DNA of 32,993 bases from Candidatus Obscuribacterales bacterium (GTDB taxonomy: Bacteria; Cyanobacteriota; Vampirovibrionia; Obscuribacterales; Obscuribacteraceae): contig JAKFUT010000016.1 of the NCBI GenBank assembly GCA_021732565.1, positions 1 to 32,993 on the forward strand. The letters are read 5' to 3'. The stretch's first letter is position 1, and every line of letters starts with the position of its first letter. The notes under the pieces were generated by a model, which saw only the letters and a program-made list of their open reading frames with translations, was not told the origin of the DNA and ran no database searches. A program made the translations under genes and the position numbers. Positions 8,017 through 15,931 of this stretch are shown piece by piece.

Positions 8017-9900
8017 TTAGATACGCTCACGATTGCCGGCAATGGCCATGAACGCTCCGAGCGCCAAAACGAGCAGAAGAATAATAGAAGATGGTATTGC
8101 AATCGGGCTCATTTCGTCCCATGGACTTGGTTGAATGGTGAGTCGATATTTCAAACTAGAAGGCCCCGCTACGACAGTATCGCTTTTGCAGTTTATTTTC
8201 ACCTCGCCTTCATATATTCCCGGCTCAGCATTTGCCGGAATGTTGACTGGCAGTTTTACGCGGGTTGCATTTTGCGATGCTGAGTTTACCGATGTTGTGA
8301 AAACTTTTCCTTCGTTGATCAACGTGGCCGGAAATTCAACTCCCTTTTCGCCGGATTTCTTTATCTTGTAAGCTTTTTCCGGTTCGATCTGAAACTTAAA
8401 ATCCATAGAATAGCTGCTGTTTACCCGCGCTCCAATCTCAAACCCGATCTCCGTAGTTACAGGCTGATTGAGAAAAAATCCCTGCTTCCTGATTGTATTG
8501 GTAGTGGTCTCAGGTTCAACGAAGTAGCGTGACGGTATAGTGATAACGTAAGGTACTTTGCCAGGAATTTTTGCGGTAGACGTGAATTCCATTGCGCCGA
8601 GATACGATCCTGGAGGACACGACGGGCCGATTGTCGCTTCCAGATCCACTTTGTTGTATGTTGAAGAGGAATCAACTAGATGGGGTTCCGTTCTGTTCAA
8701 CGGAGCAAGTAAAAATTCCGGAGCGCCGTGCAGAAGGATCTTTATAGCTCCAGCTGGCAGTTTCGATACAGATATGAGGCTACTTGCACCACCGGGAACG
8801 TCATGGAGCTGGCTTGCGCAGGCCTGAATCGCCGACTGTCTGAACTTCAAAGCTTCACTACCGCTGAGCTTTGCTGAAACGTCTTTGACGCCTGTCACTT
8901 TTTCGACATAACAAGATTTGTTTGTGACGTTCAGTGTTCCAAATGCCCGGGGGCTGGTCGAAATTCGTCCGAAGTTGACAATGCCCCCGGCACTATCGGA
9001 CGCTGGCAAATCAATTTGTCCTTTCAACTCTTCGATCGTTTTTTTCAACGACTGGTAAATCTGTTCGGCCACGGTGCCACCCTTAGCTTTGGTGACGTCG
9101 AGAAATTGACCTCCGAGAATCTGCGCAACCTCTGCCGCGGTGGTGGTTCCAGCTTTCTTGTCAGGCAGCCGCTGCAAGCCGATTACGCGCACCTGCCATG
9201 TATTTACACCAAGTTTCTCTTTGAGCTCCTTCTCTTTCTCAACTATCTTTGACGCAGTCGTCTCGATTTTGAGGGGCGCCCCCTTGGGAGGCTCGTCCCA
9301 ACCATCGGTTAGCATGAGTATGAACGTAGTGGTGCACGTCGATGACTCTTCCGTGAACTTCAGCGCTTTTTTGTACGCTTCGTCAAGAGCCCCGGCCATA
9401 TAAGTGTCGCCATGCTTGTCTGCTTGTAACTCCTCAACAGAAGCAATCTTTTCAAGCAGGGCCTCCCGCTCCTCGCTCTGCTTTAAGCTGGATGGCCACG
9501 TGGATTTTTCGTTTATCTGAGTACCGAAGGTGATAAACGAGACTTTGCTGTTGGGACTGAGAATGCGATTGTCTCTCGCTATTTGTTTGAGCGCAGCGCG
9601 CAATGCCTCAAACAGTGTGATTTGACCGCCACCTGCTGCAGGCACCATAGTGCGGGGAAGAACCATGCTGCCTGAAACATCGACGAGAAAGACAAAATTT
9701 GCCGCCCTGTCTTCACTGTAATTGACGCTAACTTTGTTGTTCTCTGGTTTTGGATTTGCCGTCTCGTTTGCTTGTGCAACCGCATTTGGTGCCAGACAGA
9801 CAGACAAGGATGTAGCGATGAATATTGCTACTGCGGACAGCCACCTGTAGCGAGTTGCTGTCAGAATCGGAATTCGGTTAGAAGATCCATCCAGTTGCAT
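8017..9900 (-). CDS. Exported, membrane-anchored von Willebrand factor A domain protein
   Basis: 627 residues from the ATG at 9900, chosen over upstream starts because AGGAAG sits 7 nt before it and because the longer frame would overlap the upstream gene. Residues 17-43 form a signal peptide (RYRWLSAVAIFIATSLSVCLAPNAVAQ). The vWA domain starts at about residue 68 (NFVFLVDVSGSM) with MIDAS residues D74, S76 and S78. The later MIDAS Thr is likely in GDTYMAG and the Asp in LMLTDGWD. After the vWA fold come several beta-rich segments with cysteines (CPPGSYLGAMEF; GIYEGEVKINC), Ig-like in appearance. A C-terminal helix (IAIPSSIILLLVLALGAFMAIA) with RERI after it anchors the protein, leaving the vWA domain outside the cytoplasm. 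vWA-MIDAS domains bind protein ligands through a metal ion; the ligand here is unknown. It lies 53 nt downstream of the HTH/zinc-ribbon gene and is probably co-transcribed. Confidence 0.85.
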   Translation of the reverse strand: MQLDGSSNRIPILTATRYRWLSAVAIFIATSLSVCLAPNAVAQANETANPKPENNKVSVNYSEDRAANFVFLVDVSGSMVLPRTMVPAAGGGQITLFEALRAALKQIARDNRILSPNSKVSFITFGTQINEKSTWPSSLKQSEEREALLEKIASVEELQADKHGDTYMAGALDEAYKKALKFTEESSTCTTTFILMLTDGWDEPPKGAPLKIETTASKIVEKEKELKEKLGVNTWQVRVIGLQRLPDKKAGTTTAAEVAQILGGQFLDVTKAKGGTVAEQIYQSLKKTIEELKGQIDLPASDSAGGIVNFGRISTSPRAFGTLNVTNKSCYVEKVTGVKDVSAKLSGSEALKFRQSAIQACASQLHDVPGGASSLISVSKLPAGAIKILLHGAPEFLLAPLNRTEPHLVDSSSTYNKVDLEATIGPSCPPGSYLGAMEFTSTAKIPGKVPYVITIPSRYFVEPETTTNTIRKQGFFLNQPVTTEIGFEIGARVNSSYSMDFKFQIEPEKAYKIKKSGEKGVEFPATLINEGKVFTTSVNSASQNATRVKLPVNIPANAEPGIYEGEVKINCKSDTVVAGPSSLKYRLTIQPSPWDEMSPIAIPSSIILLLVLALGAFMAIAGNRERI

Positions 9901-9907
9901 TGACAAA

Positions 9908-9913
9908 CTTCCT
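9908..9913 (-). promoter_or_regulatory. Ribosome binding site fixing the vWA gene start
   Basis: AGGAAG on the minus strand, 7 nt before the ATG at 9900. It supports this start over the in-frame codon at 9984, which overlaps the preceding gene by 31 nt. Confidence 0.6.
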
Positions 9914-9953
9914 GGTCCGTACACCATAGTTTGCCCGATTTCAGTGGCTGTAA

Positions 9954-10397
9954 TCAACGGATAACGAAGGGACATTTTGTACAAAATGCTTTTGCCATCT
10001 TGATTACATTACCTTCCATGTCATACCCTTGCTCGACGCGGCAATTCAAATGGGCTGCACACTTGGGGCATTCCAGGTCTAAAGCGCCGGCCAGAATGCG
10101 TTTTCCTATCTCAATGTCTGTCTGATACATAGTGTTCGAACCCAGATCCGGGCGGTTCTCCACATCTTGCAACAAATAGGCCCCCACCCCCAAAGCCATA
10201 GCCAGCATCTGACGATCAGTTGATGACAACCAGGTTTCTATTCCGGTCTCGATGTCTTCAATGCGGTTCTCTTTAAGACGTGACGAACGGGATAGATCTT
10301 TGCGTGTAAGGTTTCTAAATTCTCGCAGCGCGAACACCCGTCTTGCCAGGGTGTCTCCCAGATTCATATCTGGAGGTAGAGGCCGAAGCTGTTTCAA
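9954..10397 (-). CDS. XRE-like helix-turn-helix protein with C-terminal zinc ribbon
   Basis: 147 residues from a TTG at 10397 preceded by GGAGG (4 nt spacing); an internal ATG at 10367 has no ribosome site. Residues 12-80 resemble a Cro/CI-type HTH: LARRVFALREFRNLTRKDLS, then SRLKENRIEDIETG, then LAMALGVGAYLL. The C-terminal part has CPKC (C110, C113) and CTKC (C139, C142), spaced as a zinc ribbon. The pairing of an XRE-like fold with a zinc ribbon suggests a DNA-binding regulator. The gene precedes the vWA gene by 53 nt on the same strand, so it may control or be co-expressed with it. A minus-strand TATAAT lies about 200 nt upstream (10601-10596) without a clear -35. HTH assignment is by sequence pattern only. 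Confidence 0.7.
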   Translation of the reverse strand: MKQLRPLPPDMNLGDTLARRVFALREFRNLTRKDLSRSSRLKENRIEDIETGIETWLSSTDRQMLAMALGVGAYLLQDVENRPDLGSNTMYQTDIEIGKRILAGALDLECPKCAAHLNCRVEQGYDMEGNVIKMAKAFCTKCPFVIR

Positions 10398-11396
10398 GTT
10401 TCCTCCATGTGAACTAGCGTGAAGCCCTGGACAGAGTTCCTCAAATTATCTCGATTTATCGGCTAATTCTGCCAGAACGCAAGCGCGATCCGTAAATATT
10501 TCGTGGTCCAGCGGACTTCTGGCAGCCGTGCCAGTGGAAATTTCAAGAGGAATTGTCCGAGCTGAAGCTCAACTAGCGGACCAACATTGGTTCTTATTAT
10601 ACGATCTTGACTATGGTCCGCTTAGGCGTCAGTTCATCGGTTTAGAGTTTGTGTCTTTTGCAAGATGGAGCTTATGATCGTACAACTGAGATGTTCTCTC
10701 TCTCGTTTTGCAGCTGCAGACTAGGCAAGATTCACCTTGCACGGCAAACAGGGCCTTTGAGGCTTACCTATCGGTAAGTTTGAGGCAGAGACACTAATGG
10801 TCCGGGTTTTGCTTTGTTCAGCGAACGGGAACGCCAAGATCGCTCACGGCGCCCGTTATGCCTAAAGCATGTCCGGTTTCGTGATGCTGCTGGAACAGTT
10901 AACCGGCACGATCAATGGCCAATAAAAGTAATCACGCTTCTACGCCGCACTCTCCGAGGAACGTGCGACGCAGTCACGATCGTCGGGTCGTTCGATTGTT
11001 GCACGTCGAATAACCTCATACAAGAGCTCTCGGGGGCAGAGGAGAAAGCGGATAGGAAAAGTTACAGGCGGTTGCGTATGCCCGGGTTGCTCAAACATCG
11101 AAAGTTCGTGGATATGCACTTCATCACCTAGCCAGGCCCCACAGGAGCGAAGCACGTAGTCCTCTGGCGACTCGCAGCCACCGCTCCGGAATTGTGGTTG
11201 TTTCTCCTGAATTGACAAACCGTTTAGCATGTTCTTGACTGCATAGTCCTTGCTCTGCAGCACGCGAATGCCTGCTGACAACGGACTCCCACAAACGAGT
11301 CTATGACGTCTCCCTCCATGGCACGACGTGGCAGTGCAAGCACGGTACAATTCTCGCTTGACAGAGAGCGGACTGAGGACTCTAGCCGGGCTACAG
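10398..11396. other. About 1 kb with no confident gene
   Basis: No domain-bearing frame is seen. A 6-bp-stem hairpin (CTTACC-TATC-GGTAAG) lies at 10763-10778 without a T-tract. A minus-strand TATAAT occurs at 10601-10596. One low-confidence minus-strand frame is listed separately at 10940-11230. Confidence 0.4.
10940..11230 (-). CDS. Possible small hypothetical protein, low confidence
   Basis: About 96 residues from ATG 11230. The sequence (MLNGLSIQEKQ..., then ESPEDYVLRSCGAWLGDEVH and FPIRFLLCPRELLYEVIR) looks more protein-like than the overlapping plus-strand frames, but there is no ribosome site, no recognised domain and no operon context. It may be a decayed gene or chance. The frame can be extended upstream to 11350. 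Confidence 0.2.
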   Translation of the reverse strand: MLNGLSIQEKQPQFRSGGCESPEDYVLRSCGAWLGDEVHIHELSMFEQPGHTQPPVTFPIRFLLCPRELLYEVIRRATIERPDDRDCVARSSESAA

Positions 11397-12581
11397 TTAC
11401 CTGGCGCCCACGAGTTCCTTCAGATGTTCTGTGGATGGTGTGGTCCGGGGGCACTCTCCGACATTCAGTACGTTGTAGACCGTATCTCGCTCCACCGGTA
11501 CATAACCGGAGGAAGAAATGAGAAATTCGATTCGTTCTTTCGCTAACTGAAGCGGCGTCTTGGCGCCGGCGGCATGAGTAATCTTTTCTTCCAGAATAGT
11601 GCCGTCCATATCATCTGCACCGAATGAGAAAGCCATCTGTGCGATTTTCTCGCCGAGCTGAATCCAATAGGCTTTGATATGGTCGAAGTTATCCAACAAG
11701 AGACGTGACACTGCCACGTCTTTTAGCAAATCTTCTGCAGTCGGCTCTGTCACTTCACTTTGAATATTGGTGCCTTCGTAATAGCATTTCAAAGGTATGA
11801 AACATTGGAAGCCGCCGGACTTATCCTGCTGATCGCGTAGAAGCAGCAGGTGATCAACCTTGTTCTCCACTGTTTCGCTAATTCCGGTGAGCATCGTTGC
11901 ATTGGTGTGTATGCCCAACTTGTGTGCAATTCCGTGTATCTCCAGCCATACCGGCGCGGGCGTTTTCTTTACTGCCATTCGTTCGCGAACAGCTTCGTCA
12001 AATATTTCCGCACCACCACCAGGCATTGAGCCCAGTCCTGCTGAAATGAGCCTTTCCAAGGCTTCCTGATAGGAAATCCCTTCCAGGTTGGCAAGGTATT
12101 CGATCTCAACGGCAGTCATTGCTTTGAGATGAACATGTGGAAATTCACGCTTGAGCGAACGCAGCACATCTTCATAGTAGTTAATGTCACAAGCAGGATT
12201 CAGTCCACCAACCATATGAATCTCTTTGATGCCGAGCTTAACGCCCTTTCCCGCTTCTTCCAGAACTCGATCGACAGTCCATGTATAGCTGGTATTACCG
12301 CTAAGACCCGGGTTTGCATAGGAACAAAACCGACAAGTTTCGACGCAGAAATTTGTCGGATTAAGGTGCATATTGTGGTTGTAGTACACCCAGCGTTCCT
12401 TGCCCGTACCGGCTTTTTGCCTGCGTGCATGATCAGCAATTGTCCCGACAGCTTCGATGTCATCGCTTGCATAAAGTCGCAGACCGTCTTCCCTGGTGAG
12501 GCGAGTTTGATCCACGACCTTGCGAGCAATATCTGACAGCGGATGTGAATTTGCCAGGATGTTATTTAGATTTTCTGACAC
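11397..12581 (-). CDS. mqnE: Aminofutalosine synthase MqnE (radical SAM, menaquinone via futalosine)
   Basis: 394 residues from a GTG at 12581, chosen because GGGAGGAG lies 7 nt upstream; the ATG at 12650 would add 23 residues with no ribosome site. MqnE joins 3-[(1-carboxyvinyl)oxy]benzoate and S-adenosylmethionine to give aminofutalosine. The radical SAM cluster motif CxxxCxxC is C79, C83, C86 (FCVETCRFCSY). Family-typical segments follow: IKEIHMVGGLNP, VHLKAMTAVEIEYLA, SMPGGGAEIFDEAVR, WLEIHGIAHKLGIHTNATML, QDKSGGFQCFIPL, AVSRLLLDNFDHIKAYWIQLG, FGADDMDGTI. This pattern fits MqnE better than MqnC because of the FGADDMDGT and VERDTVYN blocks. Length is normal and no key residue is missing. 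No other menaquinone genes are in the window, so the pathway genes appear scattered. Confidence 0.93.
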   Translation of the reverse strand: MSENLNNILANSHPLSDIARKVVDQTRLTREDGLRLYASDDIEAVGTIADHARRQKAGTGKERWVYYNHNMHLNPTNFCVETCRFCSYANPGLSGNTSYTWTVDRVLEEAGKGVKLGIKEIHMVGGLNPACDINYYEDVLRSLKREFPHVHLKAMTAVEIEYLANLEGISYQEALERLISAGLGSMPGGGAEIFDEAVRERMAVKKTPAPVWLEIHGIAHKLGIHTNATMLTGISETVENKVDHLLLLRDQQDKSGGFQCFIPLKCYYEGTNIQSEVTEPTAEDLLKDVAVSRLLLDNFDHIKAYWIQLGEKIAQMAFSFGADDMDGTILEEKITHAAGAKTPLQLAKERIEFLISSSGYVPVERDTVYNVLNVGECPRTTPSTEHLKELVGAR

Positions 12582-12588
12582 TGTTGCA

Positions 12589-12596
12589 CTCCTCCC
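12589..12596 (-). promoter_or_regulatory. Strong ribosome binding site of mqnE
   Basis: GGGAGGAG on the minus strand, 7 nt before the GTG at 12581. It is the strongest Shine-Dalgarno match noticed in the window and decides the start codon. Confidence 0.75.
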
Positions 12597-12825
12597 GGGA
12601 ATTGCTGTGCGCCGTTCAGCGCTCGAGTTCAGTGCCGCTAATCCTAGCATGGGGCGCCTTGTGCGGTTCTAGAACAGTCAGAATAGCCAAGTTTTGTGAC
12701 TTCGTTTCGGGACTTTGTTTTGGTGAGGGACAAAACGCACGAATGCCGAAGAACCAGAGATGGCGGGAACATTGCCGGCAGTATCAGGTAAAACGTCCAA
12801 ATAAAATTATTCAAAGCAAAATCGT

Positions 12826-13500
12826 CTATGAGTTTTCTACCTGAAATGTGTATCCAACTCCATACACGTTCTTGACCGGAGAGTTCCGTCCTCCGAATTT
12901 GTTCCTCAGTCTACTGATCAATACTCTGATACCGGTGTCTCCAATATCTTCATCGATGGACCATAATTTGTTTCTCAGAGCCTCGGGGCTGAAAACCAGG
13001 TTCGCGTTCAACATGAGGAACTCCAGTAACACAAACTCTCTTGGCTTAAGCGGAACTTCCACTTCCTGATAGAACGACTTGTGACTATCGACATGCAATG
13101 TGATACCACCTTTTTGCAAGATGACAGGCTGTAATTCGCGAGGTCGCCGCAAGAGTGCTTTTACACGAAGCGACAGCTCCTTCAGCTCAAACGGTTTTGT
13201 CAAATAATCGTCGATGCCAGCTTCAAAACTTGCCGTCTTGTCTTCAATTGAAGAGCGTCCCGTTACGAAGATTATGGGAGCTGTTCCCGAGCGAGCTCGA
13301 AATGTTTTCACGATTTCCAGACCAGATCTTCCCGGTAGTTCCCAATCTAAGATCATCAGGTCATAATCCTGGTGTAATGCCAGCTCGGCTCCATCGTTGC
13401 CGTCGAATACCAGATCTACGACATGGCATTGGGTCTGCAGCCACTCCTTGGCTAGATTACCGGCGGTGCGATCATCTTCGACGATAAGAATTCGAGCCAT
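12826..13500 (-). CDS. OmpR/PhoB-family response regulator
   Basis: 224 residues. The receiver domain (1-118) has the acidic pair in VEDD (9-10), phosphoacceptor D52 (LMILDWELPG), T80 (IIFVTGR) and K102 (YLTKPF). The C-terminal winged helix (about 130-224) has the OmpR pattern: PLKPREFVLLEFLMLNAN, IRVLISRLRNKFG and the terminal YGVGYTF. It should bind DNA as a phosphorylated dimer. It lies 244 nt upstream of mqnE on the same strand. The PAS histidine kinase on the opposite strand, about 1 kb away, is the only kinase partner in view. GAGG occurs about 11 nt before the ATG. Targets are not identified. Confidence 0.9.
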   Translation of the reverse strand: MARILIVEDDRTAGNLAKEWLQTQCHVVDLVFDGNDGAELALHQDYDLMILDWELPGRSGLEIVKTFRARSGTAPIIFVTGRSSIEDKTASFEAGIDDYLTKPFELKELSLRVKALLRRPRELQPVILQKGGITLHVDSHKSFYQEVEVPLKPREFVLLEFLMLNANLVFSPEALRNKLWSIDEDIGDTGIRVLISRLRNKFGGRNSPVKNVYGVGYTFQVENS

Positions 13501-14009
13501 TTAGTTGCAGCCTCACCAGCTCTAAATTGTGCCTCCAGGATATTTTTCAAGGCCGCGCCGGGGGCGAATGGATGAACTTGATGCAAAATCAGATGGCGCA
13601 CAAATCTTACCGTACCACGGAGTAAGGTCTGAGAAACGTTGTGGAAGTTACTCATATTTACTTGCATTTTCAAAGGCTTCTATACTTCGGCTCAAATAAT
13701 GATCGAATCTTGAATCGTCTCGCTATGGTATGTGGCTCCGGTGCACCTTCGGGTTCACTGCGCGCGAATTATGTCAATTCCCATGCGCGCTTGAAAGATT
13801 CTAAGCGCTGCATTCAGTGCGATTCTTCATCGTGCGAGTTGGGAAGATCCCGAGATCTGCATTCAGTGCGATTCTTCATCGTGCGAGTTGGGGAGATCCC
13901 GAGATCTGCATTCAGTGCGATTCTTCATCGTTCGAGTTGGGAAGATCCCGAGATCTGCATTCAATGCGATTCTTCATTGTTCGAGCCTGGAAGATTGTGA
14001 GAGCTGCAT
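13501..14009. other. Non-coding stretch leading into tandem repeats
   Basis: Upstream region of the response regulator on the minus strand. No ribosome-site-supported gene is visible. Plus-strand frames through here exist only because the repeat unit lacks forward stops. The 49-bp array begins at about 13808. Confidence 0.4.
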
Positions 14010-14083
14010 TCAGTGTGATTCTTCATTGTTCGAGCCTGGAAGATTGTGAGAGCTGCATTCAGTGTGATTCTTCATCGTGCCAG
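13808..14083. repeat. 49-bp tandem repeat array, about 5.6 copies
   Basis: Units start with CTGCATTCA at 13808, 13857, 13906, 13955, 14004 and 14053, exactly 49 bp apart; the last is truncated after about 30 bp. Shared core: CTGCATTCAGTGCGATTC, then TTCATCGTGCGAGTT, then GGGAAGATCCCGAGAT. Units 1-3 contain AGATC-CCGA-GATCT, a small hairpin spanning the unit junction. Units 4 and 5 share a variant (CCTGGAAGATTGTGAGAG), so the array has two sub-families. The high identity suggests recent expansion or homogenisation. Confidence 0.9.
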
Positions 14084-14342
14084 CTGAGGTCTTTGATGGA
14101 TGGAGTTGTATCAGTTCCCTCATCCGCCAGATGTTGAAGCATTTAGCCCCAGTCCACAAAACCAATGTAAGTATGACAAGGAAAGCAATCGATTGGGCTG
14201 CGGGCGACTTGATGATGAGCAGGTCAATACTTATGCATGCAATCAAACCGGTGGTTCCCGCTATCAAGGCAGACCATTCGGCTCTGAGCAATATGCGGTG
14301 TGCTAGCTGGCTAATTCGGTGAGCATCGCTGTTCTTAGACAT
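14010..14342 (-). CDS. Small two-helix membrane protein, C-terminus inside the repeat array
   Basis: About 110 residues from ATG 14342; the open frame reaches 14519, which would overlap the divergent histidine kinase start. Two hydrophobic helices are clear: WSALIAGTTGLIACISIDLLII and AQSIAFLVILTLVLWTGAKCF, joined by a short KSPAAQ turn, then a basic RMRELIQ tail. The last 20 or so residues (NHTECSSHNLPGSNNEESH) are encoded by the 49-bp tandem repeats, so the tail length can change with copy number. No ribosome site supports either start. It could be a real small membrane protein or a remnant; no family was recognised. Confidence 0.45.
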   Translation of the reverse strand: MSKNSDAHRISQLAHRILLRAEWSALIAGTTGLIACISIDLLIIKSPAAQSIAFLVILTLVLWTGAKCFNIWRMRELIQLHPSKTSAGTMKNHTECSSHNLPGSNNEESH

Positions 14343-14537
14343 CGCTGTCGGCTTAGAATACCCTTCTAAATTCCGTTCATCTGCTTCCAATAATCTAGAC
14401 GGATTCAATAACCCGGAGTCGAAATCAGTGAACCTCGCCCGCCGAAGACGCGCAAGATACCATGACCGAAGCCTTCGATATTGCTTTGATTCAAAATCGT
14501 GCAAGAATGGTTCTGTCATAAACCTGTGATCTCTAAC

Positions 14538-15923
14538 ATGCGGGCCAAACAGAGTGCTTTAGATAAATTGGAAAGCAGAGGCATCGTAATCTCGTGGTTG
14601 CGGTTCGCCGTGATGATGACGGCCCTAATGGTGGTGACTTTTTGCCTTTTGTCAAGTTGCCCCGTTGCATGGACAGCGACGATTATTGTGGTGCTAATTG
14701 CTTCCGAGATCTTCTTCTTTGCGGCTGAGCAAACTTTTCTGGCTCATACAGTTTCGATTCCCGTGGCTTTATGTGAAGAATTAGAAAGCGGCGCATTTCA
14801 TGCATACGATCAGCATGTTCTGGAAAGTATCTCAGATAATCCAGTTCTGTCGCGTCTAGTAAAATCGCAATTCCTCCTCCACGAAGCAACATTGAGAGAA
14901 CACCTGATTGCTGACTTTGGCACTGACGTGGTACTTGGTCTCAGTGATTCATTGATCATAACTGCCATTAATCACTCATGTCAAAAGTATTTGAAGTACG
15001 GCAGAAGCGAACTACTTGGAAGATGCATTCTTGAATTACTCGGTGAAGGACAAACCGAGTTCCAGCAAGTTTTGGTCGAAGCTAGTTGTAGCGGCAAAGC
15101 TCAATCGGTGGAATTGAGAATGATTAGAGGGGACAAAAAAGACATTTACGTCGATTGTCAGGTCGAGCGAAGCGCAACACATTCAACCTATTACTGCACA
15201 CTGACTGATATAACGGAACGCAAGCTATATGAGCTTTCCAGAAAAGAGTTCGTTGCGATGATCAGCCACGATCTTCGTGTACCGCTGGGAAACGTGATGA
15301 TGACTCTCGAAATGATAGAGGAGTTTGAACTCTCGTCGATGACTCTTCGATCTAAGTCATTGATGAAAGATTGCCGGCAAAATGTGTCGCGTTTACTTTC
15401 ACTAACCGAGCAACTGTTAGATTTGGAACGTCACGATGCTGGCCGGTTTGCCGTTACGACAGAGATACACGATGTAGAAGGTATCGTAAAAGCTGCAGTG
15501 CAAAACATAGAGTCGTTTGCAAGGTCGAGAGACATTGGTCTGGAAGTCTTGTCTGAAGACCTATTGGTTTGGGCTGATCATGTCCGGGTCATTCAGGTGC
15601 TTATTAACTTGCTCAGCAATGCCGTCAAGTTTTCGCCCCCTGGTTCCATTGTTCGAATGTCGGTTGGCGACATAGGAAATAACGAAATAGAATTTAGAAT
15701 TACAAACGACGGCGTCGGTATTCCTCTGGCAGAACAGGGAAAGGTCTTTCAACGCTTTTTGCAAATTGAAGGCTCACAGAAAAAGGTCGTCGAAAAATCA
15801 ATCGGTCTGGGGCTGGTTATTTGCAAGATGCTCGTCGAATCCCATGGTGGACGTATCGGTTTTGAGAGCGCCGAGGGGCAGGGGGCTTCGTTTTGGTTTG
15901 TTCTGCGCTCGGCCGGAGAATAA
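14538..15923 (+). CDS. Membrane PAS-domain sensor histidine kinase
   Basis: About 461 residues from ATG 14538; an in-frame GTG at 14499 is possible and residue numbers below use it. Two membrane helices lie at about 33-52 and 57-75 with almost no external loop, so the sensor is probably cytoplasmic. A PAS domain spans about 141-243 (VVLGLSDSLIITAINHS, then TLTDITERK). The HisKA H-box is at H257 (MISHDLRVPL). The ATPase domain has the N-box (LINLLSNAVKFSP), a G1 box with Asn in place of the usual first Asp (TNDGVGIP, a common variant), the F-box (VFQRFLQ) and G2 (GLGLVICKMLVESHGG). It lacks a receiver. Its likely partner is the OmpR-type regulator at 12826-13500, transcribed divergently. It ends 8 nt from the convergent kinase gene. 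Confidence 0.9.
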   Translation: MRAKQSALDKLESRGIVISWLRFAVMMTALMVVTFCLLSSCPVAWTATIIVVLIASEIFFFAAEQTFLAHTVSIPVALCEELESGAFHAYDQHVLESISDNPVLSRLVKSQFLLHEATLREHLIADFGTDVVLGLSDSLIITAINHSCQKYLKYGRSELLGRCILELLGEGQTEFQQVLVEASCSGKAQSVELRMIRGDKKDIYVDCQVERSATHSTYYCTLTDITERKLYELSRKEFVAMISHDLRVPLGNVMMTLEMIEEFELSSMTLRSKSLMKDCRQNVSRLLSLTEQLLDLERHDAGRFAVTTEIHDVEGIVKAAVQNIESFARSRDIGLEVLSEDLLVWADHVRVIQVLINLLSNAVKFSPPGSIVRMSVGDIGNNEIEFRITNDGVGIPLAEQGKVFQRFLQIEGSQKKVVEKSIGLGLVICKMLVESHGGRIGFESAEGQGASFWFVLRSAGE

Positions 15924-15931
15924 CTATGGAA

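Noticed and set aside
11228..11250. Short identity (ATGTTCTTGACTG..TAGTCC) between about 11229 and 19373
   Set aside because: A 19-of-21 match between two places in a window of this size is near chance expectation; flanks do not align.
13641..14137. Plus-strand frames across the 49-bp repeats (Cys/Ser-rich peptides such as CIQCDSSS)
   Set aside because: The unit lacks forward stops in all frames, so open frames arise automatically. No ribosome site or recognisable fold.
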